Shown here: positions 1-8,915 of the stretch, piece after piece | Layout of the letters: each line of letters starts with the position of its first letter | Numbering within the stretch: the stretch's first letter is position 1 | Notes under the pieces: model-generated | Databases searched by the model: none | Seen by the model: only the letters and a program-made list of their open reading frames with translations | What the model was told of the DNA's origin: nothing | Origin: Pedococcus_A sp963730585 | GTDB taxonomy: Bacteria; Actinomycetota; Actinomycetes; Actinomycetales; Dermatophilaceae | Direction of reading: 5' to 3' | NCBI GenBank assembly: GCA_963730585.1 | Contig: CAVSSL010000008.1 | Location: forward strand, 62,001 to 126,000 | Length of the DNA stretch: 64,000 nucleotides | Translations under genes and position numbers: made by a program

Positions 1-1168
1 CCCCACCGTCGGTGAACCGCGTCGAGGCGTTGACCATCACCGCGGCCGCGTCGACCTCGCTGGTGAACCGCCGCGCCGCCGCGCGGTCCTCGGTGACGAT
101 GGCCTCGGTGTGGCCCGAGCCGTACGTCCGGATGTGGTCGAGCGCCTCGTCGAGGTCGTCGACCACGCGTACCGCCATCTCGAGGGCGAGGTACTCGGTG
201 CCCCAGTCCTCGTCGGTTGCGGCCTCGTGCGCCACCCCGGCCTTCTCGGCGGCAGCGCCGGAGGCGCCATCGGTGTGCAGCCGCACGCCCGCGCCGCTGA
301 GCTCGGCGAGCACCTTGGGCAGGAAGTCGTCAGCCACCGCCCGGTGCACCAGCAGCGACTCGGCGGCGTTGCACACGCTCGGCCGGTGCGTCTTGGCGTT
401 CACCGCGATCGCGAGCGCCTTGTCGAGGTCGGCCGCGGCGTCGACGTAGACGTGGCAGTTGCCGACGCCGGTCTCGATGACCGGCACGGTCGACTCGGTG
501 ACCACGGTCTGGATCAGGCTCGCGCCGCCCCGCGGGATGAGGAGGTCGACCAGGCCGCGGGCGGTCATCAGCGCGCGCACGGCGTCGTGGCCGCCGCCGT
601 CGAGCAGGCTGATCGCGTCGGCCGGCAGGCCCTGTGCCTCGAGGGTGCTCCGCAGCACCGAGACGAGCGCGCGGTTGGTCGAGGCAGCCGCCGAGCCACC
701 GCGCAGGATGACGGCGTTGCCACTCTTGAGCGCCAGACCCGCCGCGTCGACGGTCACGTTCGGGCGGGCCTCGTAGATCATGCCCACCACCCCCATCGGC
801 ACCCGCACCTGACGGATCTCCAGGCCGTTCGGCAGCGTCGAGCCGCGCACGACCTCACCCACCGGGTCGGGCAGCGCGGCGATGTCGCGCAGGGCCTGGG
901 CGACGCCGGCCACGCGCGCGGCGTCGAGGGTCAGCCGGTCGAGCAGCCCCTGGGCCATGCCGGCGTCGCGGCCGCGCTGGAGGTCCTCGGCGTTGGCCGC
1001 GATGACCTCCTCGGTCGCCGCGTCGAGGGCGTCGGCCATGGCGCGCAGCGCGGCGTCCTTGTCGGCCCGGGAGAGCAGGGCGAGGCGGCGGGCGGCCACC
1101 CGGGCGGCCGTGGCCAGCTCGCGCACCTGGGCGACGGCGGCGGGGTCGATCATCGAGGGCACGGACAT
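1..1168 (-). CDS. proA: Gamma-glutamyl phosphate reductase (ProA), C-terminus cut by window edge
   Basis: Second step of proline synthesis: NADPH-dependent reduction of gamma-glutamyl phosphate to glutamate semialdehyde in the cytoplasm. 389 residues are visible, against about 415-430 in the family. The aldehyde-dehydrogenase-like fold shows the nucleotide-binding stretch around residues 148-165 (LKSGNAVILRGGSAAA) and the catalytic cysteine at about residue 266 in THRPSVCNAAESLL. The start ATG at 1168 fits a leaderless promoter, TACCCT six bases upstream. It lies on the same strand as proB and obg, but pdxY on the other strand lies between proB and proA, so proA probably has its own promoter. 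Identification is firm; only the last 30 or so residues are missing. Confidence 0.97.
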   Translation of the reverse strand, partial: MSVPSMIDPAAVAQVRELATAARVAARRLALLSRADKDAALRAMADALDAATEEVIAANAEDLQRGRDAGMAQGLLDRLTLDAARVAGVAQALRDIAALPDPVGEVVRGSTLPNGLEIRQVRVPMGVVGMIYEARPNVTVDAAGLALKSGNAVILRGGSAAASTNRALVSVLRSTLEAQGLPADAISLLDGGGHDAVRALMTARGLVDLLIPRGGASLIQTVVTESTVPVIETGVGNCHVYVDAAADLDKALAIAVNAKTHRPSVCNAAESLLVHRAVADDFLPKVLAELSGAGVRLHTDGASGAAAEKAGVAHEAATDEDWGTEYLALEMAVRVVDDLDEALDHIRTYGSGHTEAIVTEDRAAARRFTSEVDAAAVMVNASTRFTDGG

Positions 1169-1174
1169 GCCCCA

Positions 1175-1180
1175 AGGGTA
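1175..1180 (-). promoter_or_regulatory. Candidate leaderless -10 box for proA
   Basis: Read on the minus strand, TACCCT ends six bases before the proA ATG. It overlaps a copy of the window's repeated octamer CGGCATAC. No Shine-Dalgarno sequence is present, which fits a leaderless transcript. Confidence 0.4.
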
Positions 1181-1235
1181 TGCCGCGTGCTCACCGCCCA
1201 GCCGCACGTCCCGTCCCCCGGACCACCCCTCCTCC

Positions 1236-1310
1236 CCGACTTTGTCTGCCCAGGGATCGCCGATCCGGCGCCGGAGGCGCCGCAGCCGCTCCTGGTGCAG
1301 ACAAAGTCGG
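1236..1310. repeat. Nested inverted-repeat element between divergent proA and pdxY
   Basis: Perfect 14-base outer arms, CCGACTTTGTCTGC at 1236-1249 and its complement at 1297-1310, enclose 47 bases. These hold two further small hairpins: GGATC-GCC-GATCC, and GGCGCC-GGA-GGCGCC. The RNA or extruded DNA would form a three-way junction. Both flanking genes point away from it, so it is not an ordinary terminator for either. It could be a small dispersed structured repeat or an operator. Confidence 0.6.
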
Positions 1311-1368
1311 AGTGATGGGCGGAGGTGCGGGGCGGTGCACCGGCGCGCGGGCGGCATACCGGCTTTGC

Positions 1369-1374
1369 CACAAT
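1369..1374 (+). promoter_or_regulatory. Candidate leaderless -10 box for pdxY
   Basis: CACAAT ends six bases before the GTG of pdxY. The first base departs from the TANNNT consensus and no clear -35 box is seen. Confidence 0.3.
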
Positions 1375-1380
1375 GCGCGG

Positions 1381-2232
1381 GTGAGCATCCTGTCGATCCA
1401 GTCCTCGGTCGCCTACGGCCACGTCGGCAACAGCGCGGCGGTCTTCCCGCTGCAGCGCCTCGGGGTGGAGGTGTGGCCGGTCTACACGGTGCACTTCTCC
1501 AACCACACCGGCTACGGCCAGTGGCGCGGCCCGCTGCTGCCGGCCAGCGACGTGCGCGAGGTGATCACGGGCGTCGAGGAGCGCGGGGCGTTCCCGAACG
1601 TCGACGCGGTGCTGTCGGGCTACCAGGGCGGCGAGGACATCGGCGACGTCATCCTCGACGCCGTCGCCCGCGTGAAGAAGGCCAACCCCGAGGCCATCTA
1701 TGCGTGCGACCCGGTGATGGGCAACGCCAAGAGCGGCTGCTTCGTGCACCCGGCGATCCCGGTGCTGCTGCGCGAGCGCGTGGTGCCGGCCGCCGACCTC
1801 ATCACCCCGAACCAGTTCGAGCTCGGCTTCCTCACCGAGACCGAGCCGGAGACCCTCGAGGACACCCTCGACTCCGTCGACAAGGCCCGCGCCATGGGCC
1901 CGCAGACGGTGCTCGTCACGAGCGTGCTGCGCCCCGACCGTCCCGAGGACACCATCGAGATGCTGGCCGTGAACGGCGACGGCGCGTGGATCGTCCAGAC
2001 CCCGCAGCTGCCCATGAAGGCCAACGGCTCCGGCGACGTCACCGCGGCGCTGTTCACCGCGCACCTGCTCTCGACCGGCAGCCCGGCGGAGGCCTTGGGC
2101 CGCACCGCCTCGAGCGTCTTCGACCTGCTCAAGAACACCCTCGACTCAGGCGAGCGCGAGCTGCAGCTGGTGCAGTCGCAGGAGAGCATCGCCCACCCGA
2201 CGATGCAGTTCGAGGTGACGCAGGTCCGCTGA
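1381..2232 (+). CDS. pdxY: Pyridoxal kinase PdxY
   Basis: Phosphorylates pyridoxal (vitamin B6 salvage) with ATP to give pyridoxal 5'-phosphate in the cytoplasm. 283 residues, normal for the family. The N-terminus SILSIQSSVAYGHVGNSAAV is the classic PdxY/PdxK opening. A ribokinase-type anion hole and catalytic aspartate lie in ANGSGDVTAAL near residue 219, and CDPVMG is in the middle. GTG at 1381 is chosen because it begins exactly where family members begin; the possible -10 box six bases upstream implies a leaderless message. The gene stands alone on the plus strand between two proline genes on the minus strand, so it is a separate transcription unit converging on proB, with only 12 bases between the stop codons. 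Confidence 0.95.
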   Translation: MSILSIQSSVAYGHVGNSAAVFPLQRLGVEVWPVYTVHFSNHTGYGQWRGPLLPASDVREVITGVEERGAFPNVDAVLSGYQGGEDIGDVILDAVARVKKANPEAIYACDPVMGNAKSGCFVHPAIPVLLRERVVPAADLITPNQFELGFLTETEPETLEDTLDSVDKARAMGPQTVLVTSVLRPDRPEDTIEMLAVNGDGAWIVQTPQLPMKANGSGDVTAALFTAHLLSTGSPAEALGRTASSVFDLLKNTLDSGERELQLVQSQESIAHPTMQFEVTQVR

Positions 2233-2244
2233 GAGAGGGCCTGC

Positions 2245-3369
2245 TCAGAGGATGACGAGGTCGTCGCGGTGGACGACCTCGCGCTCGTAGCCGGGCCCGA
2301 GCTCGCGGGCCAGCTCGTGGGTGGTGCGCCCGAGCAGGTCGGGCAGCTCGGCCGAGCTGTAGTTGACCAGCCCTCGGCCGATGACCGTGCCGTCCGGCCC
2401 GCACAGCTCGACGGCGTCACCGTCGCCGAACGCGCCGACGACCTCGGTCACGCCGGCCGGGAGCAGCGACTTCCGCCGCTCGACCACCGCGCGCACCGCA
2501 CCCTCGTCGAGCATGAGCCGGCCGCGGGGCGTGGTGGCGTGCGCGAGCCACAGCTTGCGGGACGCACGACGCGAGCCGGTGGGCACGAACAGCGTGCCGA
2601 CGTCCTTGCCCTCCAGTGCCTCCCCCGCCTGGTCGGCGCTGGTCAGCAGCGTGGTGATGCCGGCGGAGTTGGCGATCGAGGCAGCCTCGACCTTGGTCAC
2701 CATGCCACCGCTGCCCACCGACGACCCGGTGCCACCGATCCGCACGTGGTCGAGGCCGAGGCCACCGACGACCACGGGCACCCGCTGCGCCCCGGCGTGG
2801 CTCGGTGGGCCGTCGTAGAGGGCGTCGACGTCGGTCAGCAGCACCAGGGCGTCGGCGTGGGCGATGTGGGCCACCAGTGCAGCCAGCCGGTCGTTGTCGC
2901 CGAACCGGATCTCCTGGGTGGCGACGGTGTCGTTCTCGTTGACGATCGGCACGATGCCGAGCTCGAGCAGGCGGTCGATGGTGCGCTTGGCGTTGGTGTA
3001 GTGCGAGCGCCGGGTCACGTCGTCGGCGGTCAGCAGCACCTGCCCGACCGTGAGTCCGTGGGCGCCGAAGGCACGCTGGTATGCCGCGACGAGGGCTCCC
3101 TGCCCCACGCTCGCCGCCGCCTGCTGGGTCGCGAGGTCCCAGGGACGCTTCGTCAGCCCGAGAGGTGCGATGCCGGCGGCGATGGCGCCGCTGGAGACCA
3201 GCACCACGGACGCGCCCGCCAGGCGTCGCTGCGCCAGCACCTCGACGAGGGCGACCAGGCGCTCCTCGTCGAGGCCGCCGCCGTCGGGGTCGGTCAACGA
3301 CGACGAGCCCACCTTGACGACGAGGCGCGAGGCCTTGGCGACGTCCTCGCGCCGGCGCGCAGCGGTCAT
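2245..3369 (-). CDS. proB: Glutamate 5-kinase (ProB) with PUA domain
   Basis: First step of proline synthesis: ATP-dependent phosphorylation of glutamate, normally feedback-inhibited by proline. 374 residues. The amino-acid kinase fold opens with RLVVKVGSSSLTDPDGG and contains IVNENDTVA and the FGDNDRLAALVA substrate/Mg region. From about residue 285 a C-terminal PUA domain follows (GVTEVVGAFGDGDAVELC). The start ATG overlaps the obg stop by ATGA, so translation is probably coupled to obg. A coding copy of the repeated octamer sits at 3079-3085 (Ala-Tyr). ProA lies beyond pdxY on the same strand. Confidence 0.97.
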   Translation of the reverse strand: MTAARRREDVAKASRLVVKVGSSSLTDPDGGGLDEERLVALVEVLAQRRLAGASVVLVSSGAIAAGIAPLGLTKRPWDLATQQAAASVGQGALVAAYQRAFGAHGLTVGQVLLTADDVTRRSHYTNAKRTIDRLLELGIVPIVNENDTVATQEIRFGDNDRLAALVAHIAHADALVLLTDVDALYDGPPSHAGAQRVPVVVGGLGLDHVRIGGTGSSVGSGGMVTKVEAASIANSAGITTLLTSADQAGEALEGKDVGTLFVPTGSRRASRKLWLAHATTPRGRLMLDEGAVRAVVERRKSLLPAGVTEVVGAFGDGDAVELCGPDGTVIGRGLVNYSSAELPDLLGRTTHELARELGPGYEREVVHRDDLVIL

Positions 3370-4910
3370 TCCTTGTCGCCCTCGCCCTCGTCGCCCTCGC
3401 CCTCGTTGCGGGCGGTGGCCCAGTGGCCGGCCCGGCGCTCGGCTGCCAGCTCGTCGCGCGCGGCGGACTTGGCCGCACGACGGTCGGCGTACTCGGAGCG
3501 CTTCTGCTCGCGCGTCGGCCGGCTGGCCTCCTCGAGACGCAGGTCGGTGCCGCGGGCACCGAGCAGCTCGGCCCCGGCTGCCATGGTCGGCTCCCAGTCG
3601 AAGACGACCGCGTTGTCCTTGGGGCCGATCAGCACGGTCGCCCCGGAGACTGCTCCGGCCTTGAACAGCGCCTCCTCGACCCCGGCGCGGCTGAGACGGT
3701 CGGCGAGGTAGCCGACGGCCTCGTCGTTGGAGAAGTCGGTCTGGCGCACCCACCGGGTCGGCCGCTCCCCCTCGATGCGGAAGACCTCACCGTCGGGGGT
3801 GTTCTCGCGCACCACACGGAAGCCGCTGTCGTCGACGGCCTTGGGCCGGATCACGACGCGTGGCGCCTCGACGACCTCGAACTCCCGGCGGTGCTCCGCG
3901 ACGTGGCGGGCCATCGCGAAGGTCAGCTCCTTCAGGCCTGTGCGGGCGACGGCCGAGACGACGAACACCTCCACGCCACGCGCCTCGAGGTCGGGCCGGA
4001 CCATCTCGGCGAGCTCGCGCGCCTCGGGCACGTCGGCCTTGTTGAGCACGACGATGCGGGTGCGCTCGGCCAGCGGCCGGCCACCGAGGGAGTCGTCCGG
4101 CACGTACTGCGCCAGCTCCTCCTCGATGACGTCGAGGTCGGTCATCGGGTCGCGTCCCGGCTCCAGGGTGGCGCAGTCGATGACGTGCACCAGCACCGAG
4201 CAGCGCTCGACGTGGCGCAGGAACTCCAGGCCGAGGCCCTTGCCCTCGTGGGCGCCCGGGATGAGGCCGGGCACGTCGGCGATGGTGAACCGCTCGTCGC
4301 CTGCCATGACGACGCCGAGGTTCGGCACGAGGGTCGTGAACGGGTAGTCGGCGATCTTCGGCTTGGCGGCCGAGAGCACCGAGACCAGCGACGACTTGCC
4401 GGCGGAGGGGAAGCCGATGAGGGCGACGTCGGCGAGCGACTTCAGCTCGAGCACGACGTCGAGCACGTCACCGGGCTCGCCGAGCAGGGCGAAGCCGGGG
4501 GCCTTGCGCCGGGGCGAGGCCAGCGCCTTGTTGCCCAGCCCGCCGCGGCCGCCGCGGGCGACGACGTACTCGGCGTGCTGGCCGACGAGGTCGGCGAGCA
4601 CCTCGCCGTCGGCGGCCTTGACGACGGTGCCCTCGGGCACCGGCAGCACGAGGTCGTCGCCGTCGGCGCCGTTGCGCTCGTCACCGGCGCCGGGCCTGCC
4701 GTTGGCGGCCTTGCGGTGCGGGTGGTGGTGGTAGTCGAGCAGCGTGGTGGCCTGCGGGTCGACCCGCAGGACGACGCTGCCGCCTCGACCGCCGTTGCCG
4801 CCGTCGGGACCGCCGAGCGGCTTGAACTTCTCGCGCTTGACGGAGGCCACGCCGTGGCCGCCGTCGCCGGCGGCGACGTGCAGCACGACGCGGTCGACGA
4901 AGTTGGCCAT
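3366..4910 (-). CDS. obg: GTPase Obg/CgtA
   Basis: Essential GTPase of late 50S ribosome assembly, also tied to stress signalling. 514 residues, with domains in the usual actinobacterial order. The glycine-rich Obg fold covers 1-158 (GGHGVASVKREKFKPLGG). The G domain follows with G1 GFPSAGKSS, G3 DVPGLI and G4 NKAD. Next is the OCT domain (WVRQTDFSNDEAVGYLADRL), then a charged tail with repeated acidic EGEGDEGEGD stretches. The start ATG follows AAGGAG at good spacing. It is downstream of rplU-rpmA, the standard bacterial order, and overlaps proB by 4 bases. Confidence 0.98.
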   Translation of the reverse strand: MANFVDRVVLHVAAGDGGHGVASVKREKFKPLGGPDGGNGGRGGSVVLRVDPQATTLLDYHHHPHRKAANGRPGAGDERNGADGDDLVLPVPEGTVVKAADGEVLADLVGQHAEYVVARGGRGGLGNKALASPRRKAPGFALLGEPGDVLDVVLELKSLADVALIGFPSAGKSSLVSVLSAAKPKIADYPFTTLVPNLGVVMAGDERFTIADVPGLIPGAHEGKGLGLEFLRHVERCSVLVHVIDCATLEPGRDPMTDLDVIEEELAQYVPDDSLGGRPLAERTRIVVLNKADVPEARELAEMVRPDLEARGVEVFVVSAVARTGLKELTFAMARHVAEHRREFEVVEAPRVVIRPKAVDDSGFRVVRENTPDGEVFRIEGERPTRWVRQTDFSNDEAVGYLADRLSRAGVEEALFKAGAVSGATVLIGPKDNAVVFDWEPTMAAGAELLGARGTDLRLEEASRPTREQKRSEYADRRAAKSAARDELAAERRAGHWATARNEGEGDEGEGDKE

Positions 4911-4940
4911 GGGTGCTCCTTGCTCGGGGTGGCTGTCGTC

Positions 4941-4946
4941 AGCCTA
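4941..4946 (-). promoter_or_regulatory. Candidate -10 box upstream of obg-proB
   Basis: TAGGCT on the minus strand, about 30 bases before the obg ATG and downstream of the rpmA terminator hairpin, so obg-proB could start its own transcript here. The -35 region is weak. Confidence 0.35.
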
Positions 4947-4965
4947 GTCAGGGGAAATGCACGAA

Positions 4966-4991
4966 GGGGCGGGCCGCACTGGGCCCGCCCC
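4966..4991 (-). terminator. Intrinsic-type hairpin after rpmA
   Basis: Perfect 10-base arms GGGGCGGGCC (4966-4975) and complement (4982-4991) with a 6-base loop, downstream of the rpmA stop. There is no U-tract, as is common in actinobacteria. An octamer copy (5028-5034) lies between the stop and the hairpin. Confidence 0.65.
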
Positions 4992-5036
4992 CTCGCGAGG
5001 TTCGGTGGCCGCGGGGGCGAACCCCACGGCATACCA

Positions 5037-5306
5037 TCACTCCGCGGCGGCGGTCTCCGCCGGGACGATGTTCACGGTCTTGCGGCCGCGCTTGGTGCCG
5101 AACTGGACGTTGCCGGCGACCAGGGCGAACAGCGTGTCGTCGCCGCCACGGCCGACGCCGTCACCGGGGTGGAAGTGCGTACCGCGCTGGCGGACGAGGA
5201 TCTCGCCCGCGTTGACCAGCTGGCCGCCGAAGCGCTTGACGCCGAGTCGCTGTGCGTTGCTGTCACGACCGTTACGGGTCGAGGACGCACCCTTCTTGTG
5301 TGCCAT
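5037..5306 (-). CDS. rpmA: Ribosomal protein bL27
   Basis: Component of the 50S subunit near the peptidyl-transferase centre. 89 residues, with the diagnostic N-terminus AHKKGASSTRNGRDSNAQRL and the GTHFHPGDGVGRG motif. The start is certain from the family and from AGGA at proper spacing. It follows rplU on the same strand with a 62-base gap, and obg follows, as in most bacteria. Confidence 0.99.
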   Translation of the reverse strand: MAHKKGASSTRNGRDSNAQRLGVKRFGGQLVNAGEILVRQRGTHFHPGDGVGRGGDDTLFALVAGNVQFGTKRGRKTVNIVPAETAAAE

Positions 5307-5368
5307 GTCAGTTCCTGCCTTGTCTTAAGTCTGACTGTCTAACGAAGTCTGGGTGGGCTCGCGGAGGC

Positions 5369-5677
5369 TCAGGCCTCGATCGCGGTGACCTTGACCTGGG
5401 TCAGGTGCTGACGGTGGCCCTGGCGCTTCTTGTAGCCGGTCTTGTTCTTGTACTTCATGATCGTGATCTTCGGGCCCTTGGCGGGCTTGACGACCTCGGC
5501 GGTCACCTTCACCTTGGCGAGCTTGCCGGCGTCGCTGGTGATGGTGGAGCCGTCGACCACGAGGAGCGGCGTGAGGTCAACGGTGTCGCCGGCCTGGGCG
5601 GACACCTTGTCGATGATGAGGACGTCGCCGACCGACACCTTTTCCTGTCGGCCACCAGCGCGAACGATCGCGTACAC
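5369..5677 (-). CDS. rplU: Ribosomal protein bL21
   Basis: 50S subunit protein, 102 residues, with VYAIVRAGGRQEKVSVGDV at the start and GHRQHLTQVKVTAIEA at the end. Start choice: GTG at 5677 matches the family start exactly; a second in-frame GTG at 5689 would add only four residues. The GTGAG before 5677 can pair with the 16S tail, which favours the downstream start. The upstream leader of about 150 bases separates it from rne. Confidence 0.98.
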   Translation of the reverse strand: MYAIVRAGGRQEKVSVGDVLIIDKVSAQAGDTVDLTPLLVVDGSTITSDAGKLAKVKVTAEVVKPAKGPKITIMKYKNKTGYKKRQGHRQHLTQVKVTAIEA

Positions 5678-5796
5678 AGTTGAACTCACTTTCGTCTTTC
5701 GGGGGCACGCGCTCTCTGTCTGGACCGTCCGATAGCTACCCGCTGACGCGGACATCGGGAGCGGTGGGCGCACCGAGGGTCAAGACTACCGGGTGG

Positions 5797-5828
5797 GCCG
5801 CCCGCTCTCCAAACCGTGAGCGGGCGGC
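5797..5828 (-). terminator. Hairpin terminator after rne
   Basis: Perfect 11-base arms GCCGCCCGCTC (5797-5807) and complement (5818-5828), 10-base loop. It lies just beyond the rne stop and upstream of rplU. An octamer copy CGGCATAC at 5825-5832 overlaps its end. Confidence 0.7.
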
Positions 5829-5839
5829 ATACCGGCAGG

Positions 5840-8747
5840 TCAGGCGGTCGGCTCGGGAGCCGCGGGGCTTTCCTCGCCCCCGGCGGCCGGGACCGTCGAG
5901 CGGGGCGGACCGGCGGGGGCCACCACGCGTCCGCGCTTGCGTCGCTTGGGCGCGGTCGGCTCGGGAGTCGGGGCCTGCTCGGCCGGTGCGTGCTCGGCCG
6001 GTGCATGGCTCGGGGCCGCCTCGGTGGCCGAGGCCTCCTGGGGCTCCGGCTCGGCCACGGGCTGCTGCCGGGCGGCACGCTCCGGCTGGCCCTCGGCGCG
6101 ACGCGCGGGCTCCTGCTCCTCCGGCTCGAGCTCGTGGACCTCGAGGTCAGGCTGGTCCTGCGCCGCGAGCGCGGACTCGTCGGCCGGCAGGCCGGCACTC
6201 TTGAGCGCGGCGGCGTGCGCGGCAGCGGCGATCTGCGCCGGCGTCGGCCCGGACGGCGTGGCCGCCGGCTGGGGCTGCTGCGGCTGCTCCTCGCCCTGGC
6301 CGCCGCCCTTGCCGCGTCGGCCGCGGGAGCGCCCGCCGGCGTTGCCGCCGGACTCGCCGCCGCCGCCGTTCCCGGAGCGCTCCACCGGCTCGGCGTGGAC
6401 GATGATGCCGCGGCCGTTGCAGTGCTCGCAGTTCTCGGAGAAGACCTCGATGAGGCCGCTGCCGACGCGCTTGCGGGTCATCTGCACCAGGCCCAGCGAC
6501 GTCACCTCGGCCACCTGGTGCTTGGTGCGGTCGCGCCCCAGGCACTCGAGCAGGCGCCGCACCACGAGGTCGCGGTTGGACTCGAGCACCATGTCGATGA
6601 AGTCGATGACGATGATGCCGCCGATGTCGCGCAGCCGGAGCTGGCGGACGATCTCCTCGGCCGCCTCGATGTTGTTCTTGGTGACGGTCTCCTCGAGGTT
6701 GCCGCCCGAGCCGACGAACTTGCCGGTGTTGACGTCGACGACCGTCATCGCCTCGGTGCGGTCGATGACCAGCGATCCGCCGGAGGGCAGCCAGACCTTG
6801 CGGTCCATGGCCTTGGCGATCTGCTCGTCGACCCGGTGGTGGGTGAAGAGGTCCTCCTCGGAGGTCCACTTCTTGAGCCGCTCGGCCAGGTCGGGGGCGA
6901 CGTCGTTGATGTACTCGCTGACCTCGGACCACGCCTGGTCACCGGCGACCACCAAGGAGGTGAAGTCCTCGTTGAACACGTCGCGGATGACCCGGACGGT
7001 GAGGTCGGGCTCGCCGTGGACGAGGGCCGGGGCGCCACCGGACTTGGCCTTCGAGCCGGACTTGGCGTCGGCCTTGGACTTGATGCGCTCCCAGGTCTTG
7101 GTCAGGCGCTCGACGTCGGCCCGCAGCTCCTCCTCGCTGGCGCCCTCGGCGGCGGTGCGCACGATGACGCCGGCGCTCTCAGGCACGACCTCCTTGAGGA
7201 TCTGCTTCAGGCGGGCCCGCTCGGTGTCGGGGAGCTTGCGCGAGATACCGGTCATGTTGCCCTCGGGCACGTAGACCAGGTAGCGGCCCGGCAGGGAGAT
7301 CTGGCTGGTCAGGCGGGCGCCCTTGTGGCCGATCGGGTCCTTGGTGACCTGCACGAGCACGGTGTCGCCGGACTTCAGCGCGTTCTCGATGCGCTTGGGC
7401 TGGTTGGCGTCGAGGCCCGCGGCGTCCCAGTTGACCTCGCCGGCGTAGAGGACGGCGTTGCGGCCCTTGCCGATGTCGACGAAGGCCGCCTCCATCGAGG
7501 GCAGCACGTTCTGGACGCGGCCGAGGTAGACGTTGCCCGCCATCGACACGTTGGTCTCCCGGGAGACGTAGTGCTCGACGAGCACGCCGTCCTCGAGGAC
7601 GGCGATCTGGGTCTTGCCGTCGCGCTCGCGCACGACCATGGTGCGCTCGACGCTCTCGCGGCGGGCGAGGAACTCGGCCTCGGTGATGATGGTGCGGCGG
7701 CGCCCGGCCTCGCGGCCCTCGCGACGACGCTGCTTCTTGGCCTCGAGGCGCGTGGAGCCCTTCAGCGAGGTCGGCTCGTCCCGCTCCTTGCGCGGCTCGC
7801 GCACCTTGGTGACGACGCCCGGCTCGGTCTCGGCCTCGGCGCCGCCGTTGCCGCTGCGGCGACGGCGACGGGTGCGGCGACGGCTCGCGCCACCCTCGCC
7901 CTCGGCGCCTTCCTCGGAGCCTTCACCAGCGCCCTCACCGGCGCCCTCGGACTCCTCGGCGGACTCCTGCCCGGCCTCGGCGGCCTGCTCGTTCTCCTGC
8001 TCGGCGGCCTCGTCGCCCTCAGCGTTGCCGCGGCCCCGACGGCCCTTGCCACCACGGCTGCGACGGCGACGGCTGCGGCCACCCTCAGACGTCTCTTCCT
8101 CGGCGGCCTGCTCGGCGGGCTTCTCCTCGGCCTCGGCGACCTCAGCGGCCGGGGCCTCCTCGACCTCGGGCTGGGCCTTGCGCGAGCGACGCCGGGTCGG
8201 GACCGCGGGGGTCTCGGGCGCCTTGAACAGCACCCCGAGGCTGGGGACGGCCGGTGCCGCCGCGGTCGCTGCAGCCTGCCCGTTGACGGTCTCGGCCCCC
8301 TCGGCGGACTCCTCGGCGGGCTCCTCGTCCTCCTCGGCGGAGTCGTCCAGACCCGCGACCAGCTCCTCGAGCGGCGGGATCTCGGCGCCGGCCGGCTCGA
8401 GCAGCGCGGCCTCGTCGACGACGCGGCGCGGCTTCTCCGCCTCAGGAAGTGCCTCTGGCTCCTGCGCCGGCTCGGCCTTCTTGGCGGCCTTGCGGGTGGT
8501 CTTCTTCGCGGCGCGCTTGCGGGCCGGCTTCTCGACGGGCTGGTCAGCCTGGTCGGCGGCGGGCGCTGCCTCGGCGGCGGGCGCTGCCTCGGCGGCGGGC
8601 GCTGCCTCGGCGGGCCGGCGCCTGGGCGGGCGCGGACGCCTTCTTGGTGGCGCGACGCGGGGCGCGCTTACGGGCCGGCGCGGCGGCCGGCTCGTCCCCA
8701 CCGGAGGGGGTCTGCTGTGCCGGGATCAAGTCGTCGGTGGATGCCAT
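5840..8747 (-). CDS. rne: Ribonuclease E/G, with an apparent one-base frameshift near the N-terminus
   Basis: Endoribonuclease of mRNA decay and rRNA processing. The start ATG at 8747 (MASTDDLIPAQQ) has GAGGA at correct spacing, but its frame stops after 67 codons. The rest of the protein is in another frame. Removing one G from the run at 8612-8614 joins the two frames exactly as QAPA-AEAAPA, and the total length (2908) is one more than a multiple of three. The corrected protein is about 968 residues. It has a disordered acidic/basic arm with APAAEA repeats (1-370), an S1 domain near 400 (GNVYLGRVQNVLPSM), the catalytic Asp motifs VDVNTG near 670 and IDFIDM near 715, a zinc-link CEHCNGRG near 775, and an Arg/Pro-rich tail. 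Confidence 0.93.
8551..8609 (-). repeat. 18-base tandem repeats inside rne
   Basis: Three consecutive 18-base units (the first short by one base), GCCTCGGCGGCGGGCGCT on the plus strand, plus a partial unit, encode APAAEA repeats in the disordered arm. The likely frameshift lies directly beside them. Confidence 0.8.
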
Positions 8748-8915
8748 CGTGGCGTCCTCTCGTCACCCACGGGGTGAGCGCCACACCCGAGGGGCCGAGG
8801 CCTCTCCATTCAGCACCGTGGTGCGTGGGTCGTGCGCCGTGTCGCCGGCGGGTGCCTGCGACTCGGAAGTCGGTTGGCTACACCTGGCAAGTTCGCGCGG
8901 GCCGCGCGTCACCGG

